This document shows, piece by piece, positions 37,893 through 45,910 of a stretch of DNA of 64,000 nucleotides. The DNA is taken from contig NZ_ATXE01000002.1 in the NCBI RefSeq assembly GCF_000421525.1, positions 620,001 to 684,000 of the forward strand, written 5' to 3'. Source of the stretch: Aestuariimicrobium kwangyangense DSM 21549 (GTDB taxonomy: Bacteria; Actinomycetota; Actinomycetes; Propionibacteriales; Propionibacteriaceae). The notes under the pieces are model-generated. The model was not told where the DNA came from and did not search any database. It saw nothing but the letters and a program-made list of their open reading frames with translations. A program made the translations under genes and the position numbers. The stretch's first letter is position 1; each line of letters opens with the position of its first letter.

Positions 37893-38906
37893 ATGATCAC
37901 TGCCCGCCCCATGGTGCGCCTCGCCGGCTCCATTGCCCTGGGGGCCACCATCGCCCTGTCGGTGGCGACTCCCTCCGAGTCCGTCACGCAGCCATCCCTC
38001 TACTTCAGCAGCTGCGCCGATGCCGCCGCAGCTGGGTACCACGACATGCGAATCGGTGAGCCTGGCTACCGGTCGGGACTCGATCGCGACGGCGATGGCA
38101 TCGCCTGCGAGACCGCAGCCGGACCTGCTCCGGCACCCGCACCCGCACCAGCTCCCACCTCCAGCCCTTCGGCCACGCTCCCTGCGGGACAGGTCTACGG
38201 GGTCAACGCGCAAGGCGTCCTTCAGTACTTCAAGGGCAACCTTTCCTCCGGACTTGCCTACGTCGGCCAGCGCGGAACGGGCTGGGGTGCCATGACGTAC
38301 ATTGCCCAACTGAACGCCAACAGCGACGGCTACCCCGACCTGATCGCCCGCCGCGGAGCAGACCAGTCGTTGTGGCTGTACAAGGGCGGCAGCAACGGTT
38401 GGCTCACCCTGGTGGGTCAGGTGGGCTCCAATTGGGGTGGCATGGACCTGATCGTGCCCGTCTCGAACCTCGGCGGTGGAACCACGCGCTACGTGGTGGC
38501 GCGCAGGGCAACCGACGGAGCACTGTTCCGCTACACCTTGTCGGGATCGCGCCTGAGCGGCGCGAGCCAAATTGGCAAGAACTGGGGATCGATGCGTCAC
38601 ATCGTCGGGGTGGGTGACTTCACCGGGGACGGCCGCGCCGACATCGTGGCCGTGCGCACGGACGGGACGCTGTGGCGATACTCCGGGACGTCGGGGGCCA
38701 CGATCGGCTCCGGCACCAAGGTCGGTCAGGGATGGACCGGTTTCACCCGTGCCTTCTCGCCTCTCGACCTGACGCGCGACGGCCGCTGGGACCTCGCGGG
38801 GCAGCGCAGCGACGGCACCGTCTTCGGCTATGCCAACAAGGTTGGCTCATGGGGACCTGCCACCAAGCTGCTCAGCGGCACGAGCACCTACAAACTGCTG
38901 GCCTGA
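37893..38906 (+). CDS. Secreted Excalibur-domain protein with FG-GAP-like propeller
   Basis: 337 residues. Signal peptide (about 1-30), then an Excalibur calcium-binding motif (SCADAAAAGYH, GLDRDGDGIACE, residues 40-74). A Pro/Ala linker (PAPAPAPAPAP) leads to a propeller-like domain from about 100 to the end, with blades such as GDFTGDGRADIVAVRTDG. The propeller resembles that of the CAP protein at 27360, including the terminal YANKVGSWGPATKL versus YANRVGTWSVGKAI. AAGGA precedes the ATG. Binding partner unknown. Confidence 0.82.
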   Translation: MITARPMVRLAGSIALGATIALSVATPSESVTQPSLYFSSCADAAAAGYHDMRIGEPGYRSGLDRDGDGIACETAAGPAPAPAPAPAPTSSPSATLPAGQVYGVNAQGVLQYFKGNLSSGLAYVGQRGTGWGAMTYIAQLNANSDGYPDLIARRGADQSLWLYKGGSNGWLTLVGQVGSNWGGMDLIVPVSNLGGGTTRYVVARRATDGALFRYTLSGSRLSGASQIGKNWGSMRHIVGVGDFTGDGRADIVAVRTDGTLWRYSGTSGATIGSGTKVGQGWTGFTRAFSPLDLTRDGRWDLAGQRSDGTVFGYANKVGSWGPATKLLSGTSTYKLLA

Positions 38907-38934
38907 CCGTCGTGGCTGACTCGGCTTGATCTGG

Positions 38935-38956
38935 GGAGGCGTCCACAGACGTCGCC
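38935..38956 (+). terminator. Short hairpin after the Excalibur protein gene
   Basis: GGAGGCGTC (38935-38943) faces GACGTCGCC (38948-38956) with one mismatch and one wobble, 28 bases after the stop. Its core, GGCGTCCAC(A/G)GACGTCGCC, is shared with the terminator at 36905. Confidence 0.45.
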
Positions 38957-38978
38957 ACCGAGCGATCTTCGGGCCGGG

Positions 38979-39950
38979 TCAGCCCACGAGGGGCGACGCC
39001 ACCTCGAGCTGGCCATGGTCGACCAACCACCGCACCGCCTCCTGGACGGTCCCGCCCGCGCTGTACTTCGGGGCATAGCCGAGCAACCGCTGCGCCTTCT
39101 GCATCGTGAAACTCTGACTTCGCACCAAGTGCTGCCAGCTCGCATCGGCGTGCTCGGGGGTCAAGCCCTCCCTGAAGGCCGCCCACGAGACGGACTCGAG
39201 TACGGGCGTCCTGCCGAACCAGGAGGCAGCAAGGGTGGCGTAGCCGCGCACGTTGAGCGCGTCGGCGGCGGTGATGTAGAACTCCTCACCTGACGCCTCG
39301 TCCCGGTGCTCAACCGCACACTCGAACGACTGGGCGACATCGTCGGCGTGCACGTGCGCCATGGTCTCCGCACCGAGGCCGGGAATCCTGATGGGTTCGC
39401 CGGACGAGAGCCTCGTCCAGACGGTGGGGTCCAGGTTGCCCGTGGGACCGATGGGCGCCCAGCCCGGGCCACTGATGTGGCCGGGGTGGAGGCTCGTGGT
39501 CACCAGTCCCCCGCTGGCCGTCTCCTGCTTCAACATCCGCGCGATCTCGTACTTGCCGATGCCGTACTCGCCGAAGGGTTCGGTCGTGTTCTCCTCCGAC
39601 ATCGGGATGACCTGGCTGGCTCCCGCGCTCCAGATCGAGCCACAGAAGAGGTAGTGCCCGGTCTGGCCCCGCAACCGCTCCACGAGGGCGGCGGCCGAAT
39701 CGAGGGTGAAGCAGACCAGATCGATCACGACCTCGCCACCGAGCCCGAGCAATCGATCGGGGAAGCTGCCCTCGGCGTCCTCCCGCTGGCGGTCAGCCAC
39801 CACCTGCTCAACCTGTTGCCACTCCGGGGCATCGACGTACGGGTTCGACGTCCCACGGCTGATGTTCACGACCTGGTGGCCGCCCCGGACGAGTCGGGGA
39901 ATCAGGAACGACCCGATGTGGCCACTCCCGCCGATCACAATGATGCGCAT
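38979..39950 (-). CDS. NAD-dependent epimerase/dehydratase-family protein
   Basis: 323 residues. Rossmann start MRIIVIGGSGHIGSFL, YxxxK as YGIGKYEIA, and HADDVAQSFECAV in place of the usual VHVDD block. An extended SDR acting on a sugar nucleotide or similar. It stands alone. Substrate unknown; an mRNA-binding or RNA-stabilising CSP41-like role is seen in distant relatives, but nothing here supports it. Confidence 0.82.
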   Translation of the reverse strand: MRIIVIGGSGHIGSFLIPRLVRGGHQVVNISRGTSNPYVDAPEWQQVEQVVADRQREDAEGSFPDRLLGLGGEVVIDLVCFTLDSAAALVERLRGQTGHYLFCGSIWSAGASQVIPMSEENTTEPFGEYGIGKYEIARMLKQETASGGLVTTSLHPGHISGPGWAPIGPTGNLDPTVWTRLSSGEPIRIPGLGAETMAHVHADDVAQSFECAVEHRDEASGEEFYITAADALNVRGYATLAASWFGRTPVLESVSWAAFREGLTPEHADASWQHLVRSQSFTMQKAQRLLGYAPKYSAGGTVQEAVRWLVDHGQLEVASPLVG

Positions 39951-40079
39951 GTGTGTCTCCCTCGGTGATGGCCGCTGTCGCAGCCCACGACACCTGCTGT
40001 TCTACCGGACGGATGCGCCGATCGTGGGAGGCGTGGACTCTGATTCGGCAAGCTCACAGCCGGGCCATCAGGTGTGGGG

Positions 40080-40153
40080 TGGGGCGTGCGGGGCTCGAAC
40101 CCGCGACCCAGGGATTATGAGTCCCCTGCTCTGACCGGCTGAGCTAACGCCCC
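40080..40153 (-). tRNA. tRNA with anticodon CAT (Ile2 or elongator Met)
   Basis: A 74-base cloverleaf on the minus strand: acceptor GGGGCGT with ACGCCCC, D-arm TAGCTCAG, anticodon loop CTCATAA, T-loop TTCGAGC, discriminator A, no encoded CCA. The arm GGGGACTCATAATCCCT and the TTAGCTCAG start resemble tRNA-Ile2, whose C34 is modified to lysidine, but elongator Met cannot be ruled out by eye. Confidence 0.9.
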
Positions 40154-40288
40154 CGTGCGCCGAGACTGCGACCCGCAGACTCTATCGGTTCACCCGTCCT
40201 GCCCACCTTCGGCTGCCCGACGCGCTCCGAGTTGCCCGCCGCCATCACCTCACATAACCTTTGCTTATCGACTGAGAAAGCAGGAGTC

Positions 40289-40798
40289 ATGACGACCACC
40301 CTCCCGATAGGCGCCATCGGCGCGCGCCGCCGCTGGCCCGAATCCGTGGACGATGTGACCGTCCGTCTCGTCGCCGGTCTCGTGCTGGCCGTCGTGCTGG
40401 TCACCCTGCTGACCCAGCAATGGTGGCTCTTCGCCCTGCTGTTCGCGGACTTCCTCAGCCGAACGATCTTCGGCCCGCGCTGGGGCGTCACCTCGCGTGT
40501 GATCCAACGGTTCGTGCGTCCGCGCGTCTCGGTCGGCCGTCGCCCCACCGCTTCGGCACCGAAGCAGTTCGCAGCAGGTATCGGAGCGGCCATGACCGGT
40601 CTGGCCAGCGTCGCCTGGGTCGGATCGCTGGTCACCCCCGCCTCGTGGCCCATCACGGTGGTCTGGGCCGTCGGCGCCATCATGGTGCTCTTCCCCGCAC
40701 TCGAGGCAGTGCTCGGCCTGTGCGTCGGCTGCAAGCTCTTCGGGCTGCTCGCCCGATTCGGCGTGGTCAATCCCGATCTGTGCGTCGACTGCGCCTGA
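40289..40798 (+). CDS. DUF4395 membrane protein
   Basis: 169 residues with about four membrane helices. Conserved Cys pair in LGLCVGCKLFGLL and a last VDCA end, features of the DUF4395 family. Family members often lie beside thioredoxin-like or sulfur-transfer genes, which are not seen here. ATG at 40289 with GCAGGAG upstream. Function unknown. Confidence 0.82.
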   Translation: MTTTLPIGAIGARRRWPESVDDVTVRLVAGLVLAVVLVTLLTQQWWLFALLFADFLSRTIFGPRWGVTSRVIQRFVRPRVSVGRRPTASAPKQFAAGIGAAMTGLASVAWVGSLVTPASWPITVVWAVGAIMVLFPALEAVLGLCVGCKLFGLLARFGVVNPDLCVDCA

Positions 40799-40841
40799 CA
40801 CCCTTTGTCGCAGCCCTCGGCGTCAACTCAACGCTCCCGCT

Positions 40842-40857
40842 CGGAGAGCGCTCTCCG
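40842..40857. promoter_or_regulatory. Perfect 16-bp palindrome, LacI-type operator candidate
   Basis: CGGAGAGCGCTCTCCG is fully symmetric and sits 13 bases before the ATG at 40871. Its central GAGCGCTC matches the style of actinobacterial LacI-family operators such as the CebR box. A repressor bound here would block initiation. No lacI gene lies in the window. Confidence 0.55.
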
Positions 40858-40870
40858 CTAACCTCCGGGC

Positions 40871-41956
40871 ATGACCATGCCTGAGCCTGCACCCTCCTTC
40901 GTCCTGGTCGGTTGGGGCTACCGCTCCCGCGCCTGGTGGGAGGCCGCGCGAGGGATCGGCGCCACCTGCGCCGGCATCGTGGTGCGCAGCCCGCGCGAGA
41001 CCCCGGTTCCATCGTTCGGGTCGATCGCCGAGGCCGTGGCCACCACCGGCGCACGGTTCGTCGTCTCGTCCGTGGGGTGGACGAGCGCTGCCGCGGTGAT
41101 CGCCGAATCCGTGCACCTGGGGCTCCCCATCCTGAGCGAGACCCCACCCGCAGCGGACCTCGAGGGGTTGGCCACCCTGTGGTCGCAGGTGGGTGACTCC
41201 GGCCTGGTGCAGGTGGCGGAGCAGTACCCGCAGTACCCCTCCCACGCGGCCCGGCTGGCGCTGGTGCGCTCGGGGGCCCTCGGCACTCCCACCCAGGTGC
41301 AGGTCAGTTCGACCCAGCTCTACCACGCCGTGGCGCTGATGCGGGCCCACCTCGACGCCCGCCCCGGCACTGCCACCGTGACCGCGACGACCACTTCCGC
41401 ACCTCTGCTCCAGCCCTTGTCACGCGCCGGGTGGACTCCCGACCCCTCGCCGACGAGTGCCACCACCACCCACGCGGTAATCCAGTTCGGCGCCCCGGGT
41501 GAGGGTCGCAGTGGCGTCTACGACTTCACCGACCTGCAGACCCGCAACCTGCTGCGGGTGCGCCGACTGGTGGTGCGCGGCACCCACGGAGAACTCGACG
41601 GCGAGCAGGTACTGCGCTGGGGAGGACCAGAGACGGTGCTCAGCTCGCGCATCGAACGCCGTCAGTCGGGGCACGACCTCGACATGTCGGGCTATGACTC
41701 CGAGGCCCTGAGCCACGGCGACCACGTGCTGTGGCGCAACCCTTGGCCGGGTCGACGCTGGTCGGACGACGAGCACGCCACCGCGGCGGTGCTGGCGCAG
41801 ATGGCAACCTGGGTGTCCGACTCGGAGGCAGGATCGTCGACGCCCGGGCCCTACCCGCTGGCGGAGGCCTGCCAGGACGCGGCCATCGGGTTCGCCATCG
41901 AGGAATCGGTGCGCCGGGGCGCCCCGGTCACACTCCCCGATCAGCCCTGGTGGTGA
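40871..41956 (+). CDS. Gfo/Idh/MocA-like oxidoreductase, divergent
   Basis: 361 residues. The N-terminus FVLVGWGYRSRAWW fits a Rossmann loop, and LPILSETPPAADLEGL stands where EKP would be, with ET in its place. The C-terminal domain is weakly like the family. Sugar-acid or inositol metabolism is possible. The palindrome at 40842 suggests repression by a LacI-type regulator. Its end overlaps otsB tail to tail by 29 bases. Confidence 0.75.
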   Translation: MTMPEPAPSFVLVGWGYRSRAWWEAARGIGATCAGIVVRSPRETPVPSFGSIAEAVATTGARFVVSSVGWTSAAAVIAESVHLGLPILSETPPAADLEGLATLWSQVGDSGLVQVAEQYPQYPSHAARLALVRSGALGTPTQVQVSSTQLYHAVALMRAHLDARPGTATVTATTTSAPLLQPLSRAGWTPDPSPTSATTTHAVIQFGAPGEGRSGVYDFTDLQTRNLLRVRRLVVRGTHGELDGEQVLRWGGPETVLSSRIERRQSGHDLDMSGYDSEALSHGDHVLWRNPWPGRRWSDDEHATAAVLAQMATWVSDSEAGSSTPGPYPLAEACQDAAIGFAIEESVRRGAPVTLPDQPWW

Positions 41957-42788
41957 GTTCGGCGGCCAGCCAGGCAAGAAAGGCTCCAACTCCCTCCACA
42001 CCGTCCGCCTGGAGGTCAGCGTGGGCGGCCAACTCGGGCCTCTCGGTCGACCCCGAGACCAGGGCAGCCGTCACCACCCCCCGGTCGGCCCACCGGTGAA
42101 GTTCCTCGAACGCGGGGAGGTCACCCAGGTCGTCCCCCGCCATCAGCACCGTCCTCGGTGAGCCGTGCTCGATCAGCTCGCGCAGGGCCTCGGCCTTCGA
42201 GGTCGACTGCTCCCTGACTTCGAGCACCAGCTTGCCGGGCTCGAGGTGGAGCCCGTGGGCGCCCGCAACCTCCGCGACGGGACCGGTGAGGGTCTCCAGC
42301 GCCCGCCGGGGATCGGCCGCCCTGCGGGTGTGCACGCCCAGCGCCCGACCCTTGTCCTCGAGGTGGACGCCAACCAGCGCTGGATCGCTGGCGGCTCGCC
42401 CCTCCACCAGCGACGAGATCTCAGCCACCGCTTCGCGGAATCCCGCCGAGACCTCGGGCACCCGGGCCACCCCGGTGGCACAGTCGAAGCGCTCCACCCC
42501 GTACTGGCCCAGCACCACCAGGTGGCCGAAGTCGTCATCGTCCAGCCTGGCCAGCCGCCGCACCGCATCGACCGGTCGTCCGGTCACGATGGCCAGTTGC
42601 CCGACCCTCGAGCCGAGCGCGAGCAGAGCGGCGCGGGCATCGTCGGAGATGAAGGCGACCGCGGGATCCTCGACCATCGGCGACAACGTGCCGTCGAAGT
42701 CGAAGGCAAGCAGGGCGTGCCCCGGGTCGTCCACGATCGCCTGGACGAAGGCCCGCCCTCGGTCGGTGGTCACCTGCCATGAGCTCAT
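41928..42788 (-). CDS. otsB: Trehalose-6-phosphate phosphatase
   Basis: 286 residues. HAD motif I LLAFDFDGTLSP, motif II LAIVTGRP, the family block LGQYGVERF, Lys in LVLEVREQSTSKAEAL and motif IV MAGDDLGDLPAFE. Converts trehalose-6-phosphate, made by the divergent OtsA, to trehalose in the cytoplasm. Divergent from otsA by 104 bases, which hold a nested inverted repeat. Confidence 0.93.
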   Translation of the reverse strand: MSSWQVTTDRGRAFVQAIVDDPGHALLAFDFDGTLSPMVEDPAVAFISDDARAALLALGSRVGQLAIVTGRPVDAVRRLARLDDDDFGHLVVLGQYGVERFDCATGVARVPEVSAGFREAVAEISSLVEGRAASDPALVGVHLEDKGRALGVHTRRAADPRRALETLTGPVAEVAGAHGLHLEPGKLVLEVREQSTSKAEALRELIEHGSPRTVLMAGDDLGDLPAFEELHRWADRGVVTAALVSGSTERPELAAHADLQADGVEGVGAFLAWLAAELTTRADRGV

Positions 42789-42820
42789 GCCCTCACCCTA
42801 GTCAGCTGGGTGGTGGCGGC

Positions 42821-42858
42821 GCCTCGCGAAGCTGACAAGGAACAACGTTCCGCGAGGC
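42821..42858. promoter_or_regulatory. Nested inverted repeats between otsB and otsA
   Basis: Perfect 8-bp arms GCCTCGCG (42821-42828) and CGCGAGGC (42851-42858) surround the shorter GGAAC-AAC-GTTCC. TAGGGT (42862-42867) just downstream could serve as the -10 of otsA. The shape suggests a shared control site for trehalose synthesis; the regulator is unknown. Confidence 0.45.
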
Positions 42859-42892
42859 ACCGCTAGGGTGGGAATGACTGAAGGAGTGAGCC

Positions 42893-44317
42893 TTGACCGC
42901 TGCCCCCACCGACGGCGCCCCGTTCGTCGTCGTCGCCAACAGACTTCCCGTCGACCGCACCGTCTCGCCCGACGGAACCATTGACTGGCGCACCTCGCCC
43001 GGTGGCTTGGTGACGGCCCTCGAACCCGTCATGCGAGCCAAGGGCGGTGCCTGGGTCGGGTGGCACGGCGCGCCCGACGAGACCGTCGACGAGTTCGAGC
43101 ACGACGGTTTCACGGTGGTGCCCGTGCCACTGTCGGCCCAGGAGGTCAACGAGTACTACGAGGGATTCTCCAACGCCACCCTGTGGCCGCTCTACCACGA
43201 CTCCGTGGCCTTCCCCGAGTTCCACCGTGAGTGGTGGGACTCCTACCAGTTGGTCAACCAGCGGTTCGCCGAGCGGGCGGCCGAAGTGGCCGGCCCCGGC
43301 GCGACCGTGTGGGTGCAGGACTACCAACTGCACCTGGTGCCGACGATGCTGCGGGAACTGCGACCCGACCTCAAGATCGGCTTCTTCCTGCACATCCCGT
43401 TCCCACCTGTGGAGCTGTTCCACCAGATCCCGTGGCGTCGACAGTTGCTCGGCGGCCTGATGGGAGCCGACCTGGTCGGGTTCCAGGTTCCCGGCGGTGC
43501 GCAGAACTTCCTGCGGCTCGCCCGTCGCCACGCCCCCGAGAAGGTGACCGTGAAGGGCAGCGAGATCACCTTGGGCGACGGTCGGGTGGCGGTCGCGAAG
43601 GCCTTCCCCATCTCGATCGACACGGACGGCTTCCGCGAACTGGCCGAGTCAGACGAGGTCAAGGCTGAGGCCAGACAACTGCGCGAAGACCTCGGGAACC
43701 CGAAGGTGATCTTCCTGGGCGTCGACCGGCTGGACTACACCAAGGGTCTGCGCCAGCGCATCAGGGCCATGGGGGAACTCTTCGCCGAGGGCAAGCTCGA
43801 CCCCTCGGAGGCCGTGCTGCTGCAGGTGGCCACCCCCAGCCGGGAGCGGGTTGAGGAGTACAAGCGGCTGCGTGACGACATCGACCTGCTGGTGGGTCGC
43901 ATCAACTCCGAGGTGGGAGGGGTTGGACGATCGGCCATCGTCTACCGTCACGCCTCCTTCCCCCGTCACACGATGGCTGCCATGTACTCGATCGCCGACG
44001 TGATGGTGGTCACTCCCCTGCGCGACGGCATGAACCTGGTCGCCAAGGAGTACATCGCCTGCCACGGCAGCGACGACGGCGCCCTGGTGCTGAGCGAGTT
44101 CGCGGGGGCCGCGCTGGAACTCAAGCAGGCATACCTGGTCAACCCGTACGACCTGAACGGCATGAAGGAGACGCTCATGCAGGCGGCCACCGACGGGCCG
44201 CGAGTGCGCCGTCGCCGGATGTCGGCGTTGCGCAGGCAGGTGAGCGAGCACACGATCGATCGGTGGGCGCAGAACTTCCTCGACACTTTGGACGAGGTGG
44301 CCCGAGCCCACGGGTGA
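42893..44317 (+). CDS. otsA: Trehalose-6-phosphate synthase
   Basis: 474 residues, GT20 family. Joins UDP-glucose (or another NDP-glucose) to glucose-6-phosphate. Family blocks: VANRLPVDR, SPGGLVTALEPVM, VQDYQLHLVPTML, FLHIPFPPVELF and GVDRLDYTKGL, then TPLRDGMNLVAKEY. The start is a TTG at 42893, supported by AAGGAG at correct spacing. Forms the trehalose pathway with divergent otsB. Confidence 0.96.
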   Translation: MTAAPTDGAPFVVVANRLPVDRTVSPDGTIDWRTSPGGLVTALEPVMRAKGGAWVGWHGAPDETVDEFEHDGFTVVPVPLSAQEVNEYYEGFSNATLWPLYHDSVAFPEFHREWWDSYQLVNQRFAERAAEVAGPGATVWVQDYQLHLVPTMLRELRPDLKIGFFLHIPFPPVELFHQIPWRRQLLGGLMGADLVGFQVPGGAQNFLRLARRHAPEKVTVKGSEITLGDGRVAVAKAFPISIDTDGFRELAESDEVKAEARQLREDLGNPKVIFLGVDRLDYTKGLRQRIRAMGELFAEGKLDPSEAVLLQVATPSRERVEEYKRLRDDIDLLVGRINSEVGGVGRSAIVYRHASFPRHTMAAMYSIADVMVVTPLRDGMNLVAKEYIACHGSDDGALVLSEFAGAALELKQAYLVNPYDLNGMKETLMQAATDGPRVRRRRMSALRRQVSEHTIDRWAQNFLDTLDEVARAHG

Positions 44318-44371
44318 GCCTTGGGCGCCCACGGCTGGGACCGTGGGCGCCCGCTCCCGACTGAACGACAA

Positions 44372-44414
44372 AAGCCCGTCCTGACCAGCGCACATGCGCT
44401 GGTGGGACGGGCTT
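44372..44414 (-). terminator. Terminator of the tRNA-Asn transcript
   Basis: Outer 10-bp arms (44372-44381 and 44405-44414, AAGCCCGTCC type) hold an inner 7-bp stem CCAGCGC/GCGCTGG. On the minus strand it is followed by TTTTGT, and it begins 13 bases after the tRNA end. It may also stop otsA transcripts coming from the other side. Confidence 0.85.
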
Positions 44415-44426
44415 GGCGAAGTCTTG

Positions 44427-44499
44427 CTCCCCCGGGAGGACTCGAACCTCCAACCCTTCGATTAACAGTCGAATGCTCTGCCAATTGAGCTACAGGGGA
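44427..44499 (-). tRNA. tRNA-Asn (anticodon GTT)
   Basis: 73-base cloverleaf on the minus strand. Acceptor TCCCCTG pairs with CGGGGGA (one G-T pair), D-arm TAGCTCAATTGGCAGAGC, anticodon loop CTGTTAA, T-loop TTCGAGT, discriminator G, no encoded CCA. Confidence 0.95.
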
Positions 44500-44586
44500 T
44501 CAGCGTTGCCGCTGTGCGGCTCTCTCGAGCACGCTTGGAAACGCTAGCAGAGCAGCACCGGAGAACAAAAATCCTCAAGGCCCGGA

Positions 44587-45090
44587 TCACAGGTCGTACT
44601 GCTCCTGGAGGTCGGTGGTGCGGGCCAGCACGAAAGCCCGCACCTGGGGGTCGTCGAGGTCGGCTCGTCCTTGGCTGACCGCCTGCCACACGGTTGCGCC
44701 ACCAGCGGCTCCCAGCGCTCGCCTGCCTGCGACCATCACCCGGCCTCCGCCCGGTGCGTCGAAGTTCTGCTGCACCACGATCGAGGCCATCACCCGCTCG
44801 TTGAAGACCTCGGGCACGCGACCGGGGTCGTCCAGCACGATGCTGCCGCGCTCGTCGGTGTTGGTGGTCCAGCGCAGCGAGGACGAGTCACGGTTCCATC
44901 CGCCGGCCTGCAGCAGGTGCCAGCCGTGCACCTCCCACTGACCCTGGCGGCCGATGGCCAGTGCGCTGTCGAGGGCGACCGCCCACGAGTCGTCCGGGCC
45001 GGCGGCCCAGGCCAGCACCCGTGCGCCCGGGACCCGGGACTCGAGGTCGCGGCTCACCGCGGGGGGCAACGTCTTTCGTCCGAACACCAT
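44587..45090 (-). CDS. Conserved-looking hypothetical protein after a sigma factor
   Basis: 167 residues from the ATG at 45090, 11 bases after the sigma factor stop, so co-transcribed. Not recognised. It is soluble, with a beta-rich centre (ARVLAWAAGPDDSWAVALDS, GQWEVHGWHLL) and a C-terminal helix ending TTDLQEQYDL. Position suggests a partner or target of the sigma factor, but it has no anti-sigma zinc motif or membrane helix. Confidence 0.7.
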   Translation of the reverse strand: MVFGRKTLPPAVSRDLESRVPGARVLAWAAGPDDSWAVALDSALAIGRQGQWEVHGWHLLQAGGWNRDSSSLRWTTNTDERGSIVLDDPGRVPEVFNERVMASIVVQQNFDAPGGGRVMVAGRRALGAAGGATVWQAVSQGRADLDDPQVRAFVLARTTDLQEQYDL

Positions 45091-45101
45091 CCCAGTCTGC
45101 C

Positions 45102-45758
45102 TCAGGCGGCAGACTTCCACGCCACCGCAGCCAGCTCGCGGGCCCGCTGCACCAGTCGGTGATAGGCGCTGCGGCTGAGCCCCAGCTGCGCTCGCACCCG
45201 GGCAGGGGTGGCATCGGGGCGGGCCAGCAGCTGCAGCAGGGTCCGTTCCCGCACGGGCAGGTCATCGAGCCACGCCGGGGGCTGCTCGTCCAGGATCTGT
45301 TCGTCCACGGTCTCGTCGGAGACCAGTTCGGGCAGGTCGATGGCGTTGCGCAACTCGTCGCGCTGGGTGAACAGGTCGCGCTGGGCGCGCTGGAGTCGAC
45401 TGGTGATCCAGATCCACGCGGTGGTCGAGAACCGGGTTCCACGCCGGTGGTCCCACCGCATGATCGCCTCGGCGAGGCCCAGTTGTGCCTCGCTGACCAG
45501 GTCGTCCTCGGGAAGCCCGTGACGTCGGGACACCCGCCCTGCCAGCATCCCGGCCAGCCCGACATTGGCCTGCCACATGCGTTGCCAGGCCTCGTCGCCG
45601 GCCACCGTCAACGCCCGCAGGTCGTCGAGGGGGGCGTCGGTGTCGAAGTCGCCGTCGAGGGCGGCGCGGGCCAGGACACCGGCCTCGATGGTGCGGGCCA
45701 GGTCGATCTCCTCGTCCGCGCTCAGCAGGGCGGACCGGGTGGGGCGTGTGTTCGTCAT
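45102..45758 (-). CDS. Sigma-70 family RNA polymerase sigma factor
   Basis: 218 residues. Region 2 is clear: DDLVSEAQLGLAEAIMRWDHRRGTRFSTTAWIWITSRLQRA. The C-terminal region 4 is short and weak (VRERTLLQLLARPDAT, LGLSRSAYHRLVQRARELA). It resembles a group 3 or reduced sigma without an obvious anti-sigma partner. Start ATG at 45758. It follows dnaG with a 152-base gap containing a DnaA-box-like site. Confidence 0.8.
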   Translation of the reverse strand: MTNTRPTRSALLSADEEIDLARTIEAGVLARAALDGDFDTDAPLDDLRALTVAGDEAWQRMWQANVGLAGMLAGRVSRRHGLPEDDLVSEAQLGLAEAIMRWDHRRGTRFSTTAWIWITSRLQRAQRDLFTQRDELRNAIDLPELVSDETVDEQILDEQPPAWLDDLPVRERTLLQLLARPDATPARVRAQLGLSRSAYHRLVQRARELAAVAWKSAA

Positions 45759-45838
45759 GGGTCCCACCCCACTCTCGCGGGGCCCGTGGCGGCGGGGAGC
45801 CACGACAGCTGTGGAGTCCGCATCCGGACAACACCACC

Positions 45839-45847
45839 TTGTCCACA
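45839..45847 (+). promoter_or_regulatory. Single DnaA-box-like 9-mer
   Basis: TTGTCCACA, the form of DnaA box common in actinobacterial origins, lies between dnaG and the sigma factor gene. Only one copy is seen, so it is not an origin. DnaA control of the downstream sigma gene is possible. Confidence 0.35.
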
Positions 45848-45910
45848 GCCCTTGACATGGTGCCCGCCACAGACGAGCGCACCGACGAACTCCGAGGGCA
45901 GGAGGCGGGC

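Noticed and set aside
45839-45847. Replication origin
   Set aside because: Only one DnaA box, no AT-rich unwinding region and no dnaA, dnaN or parAB nearby.
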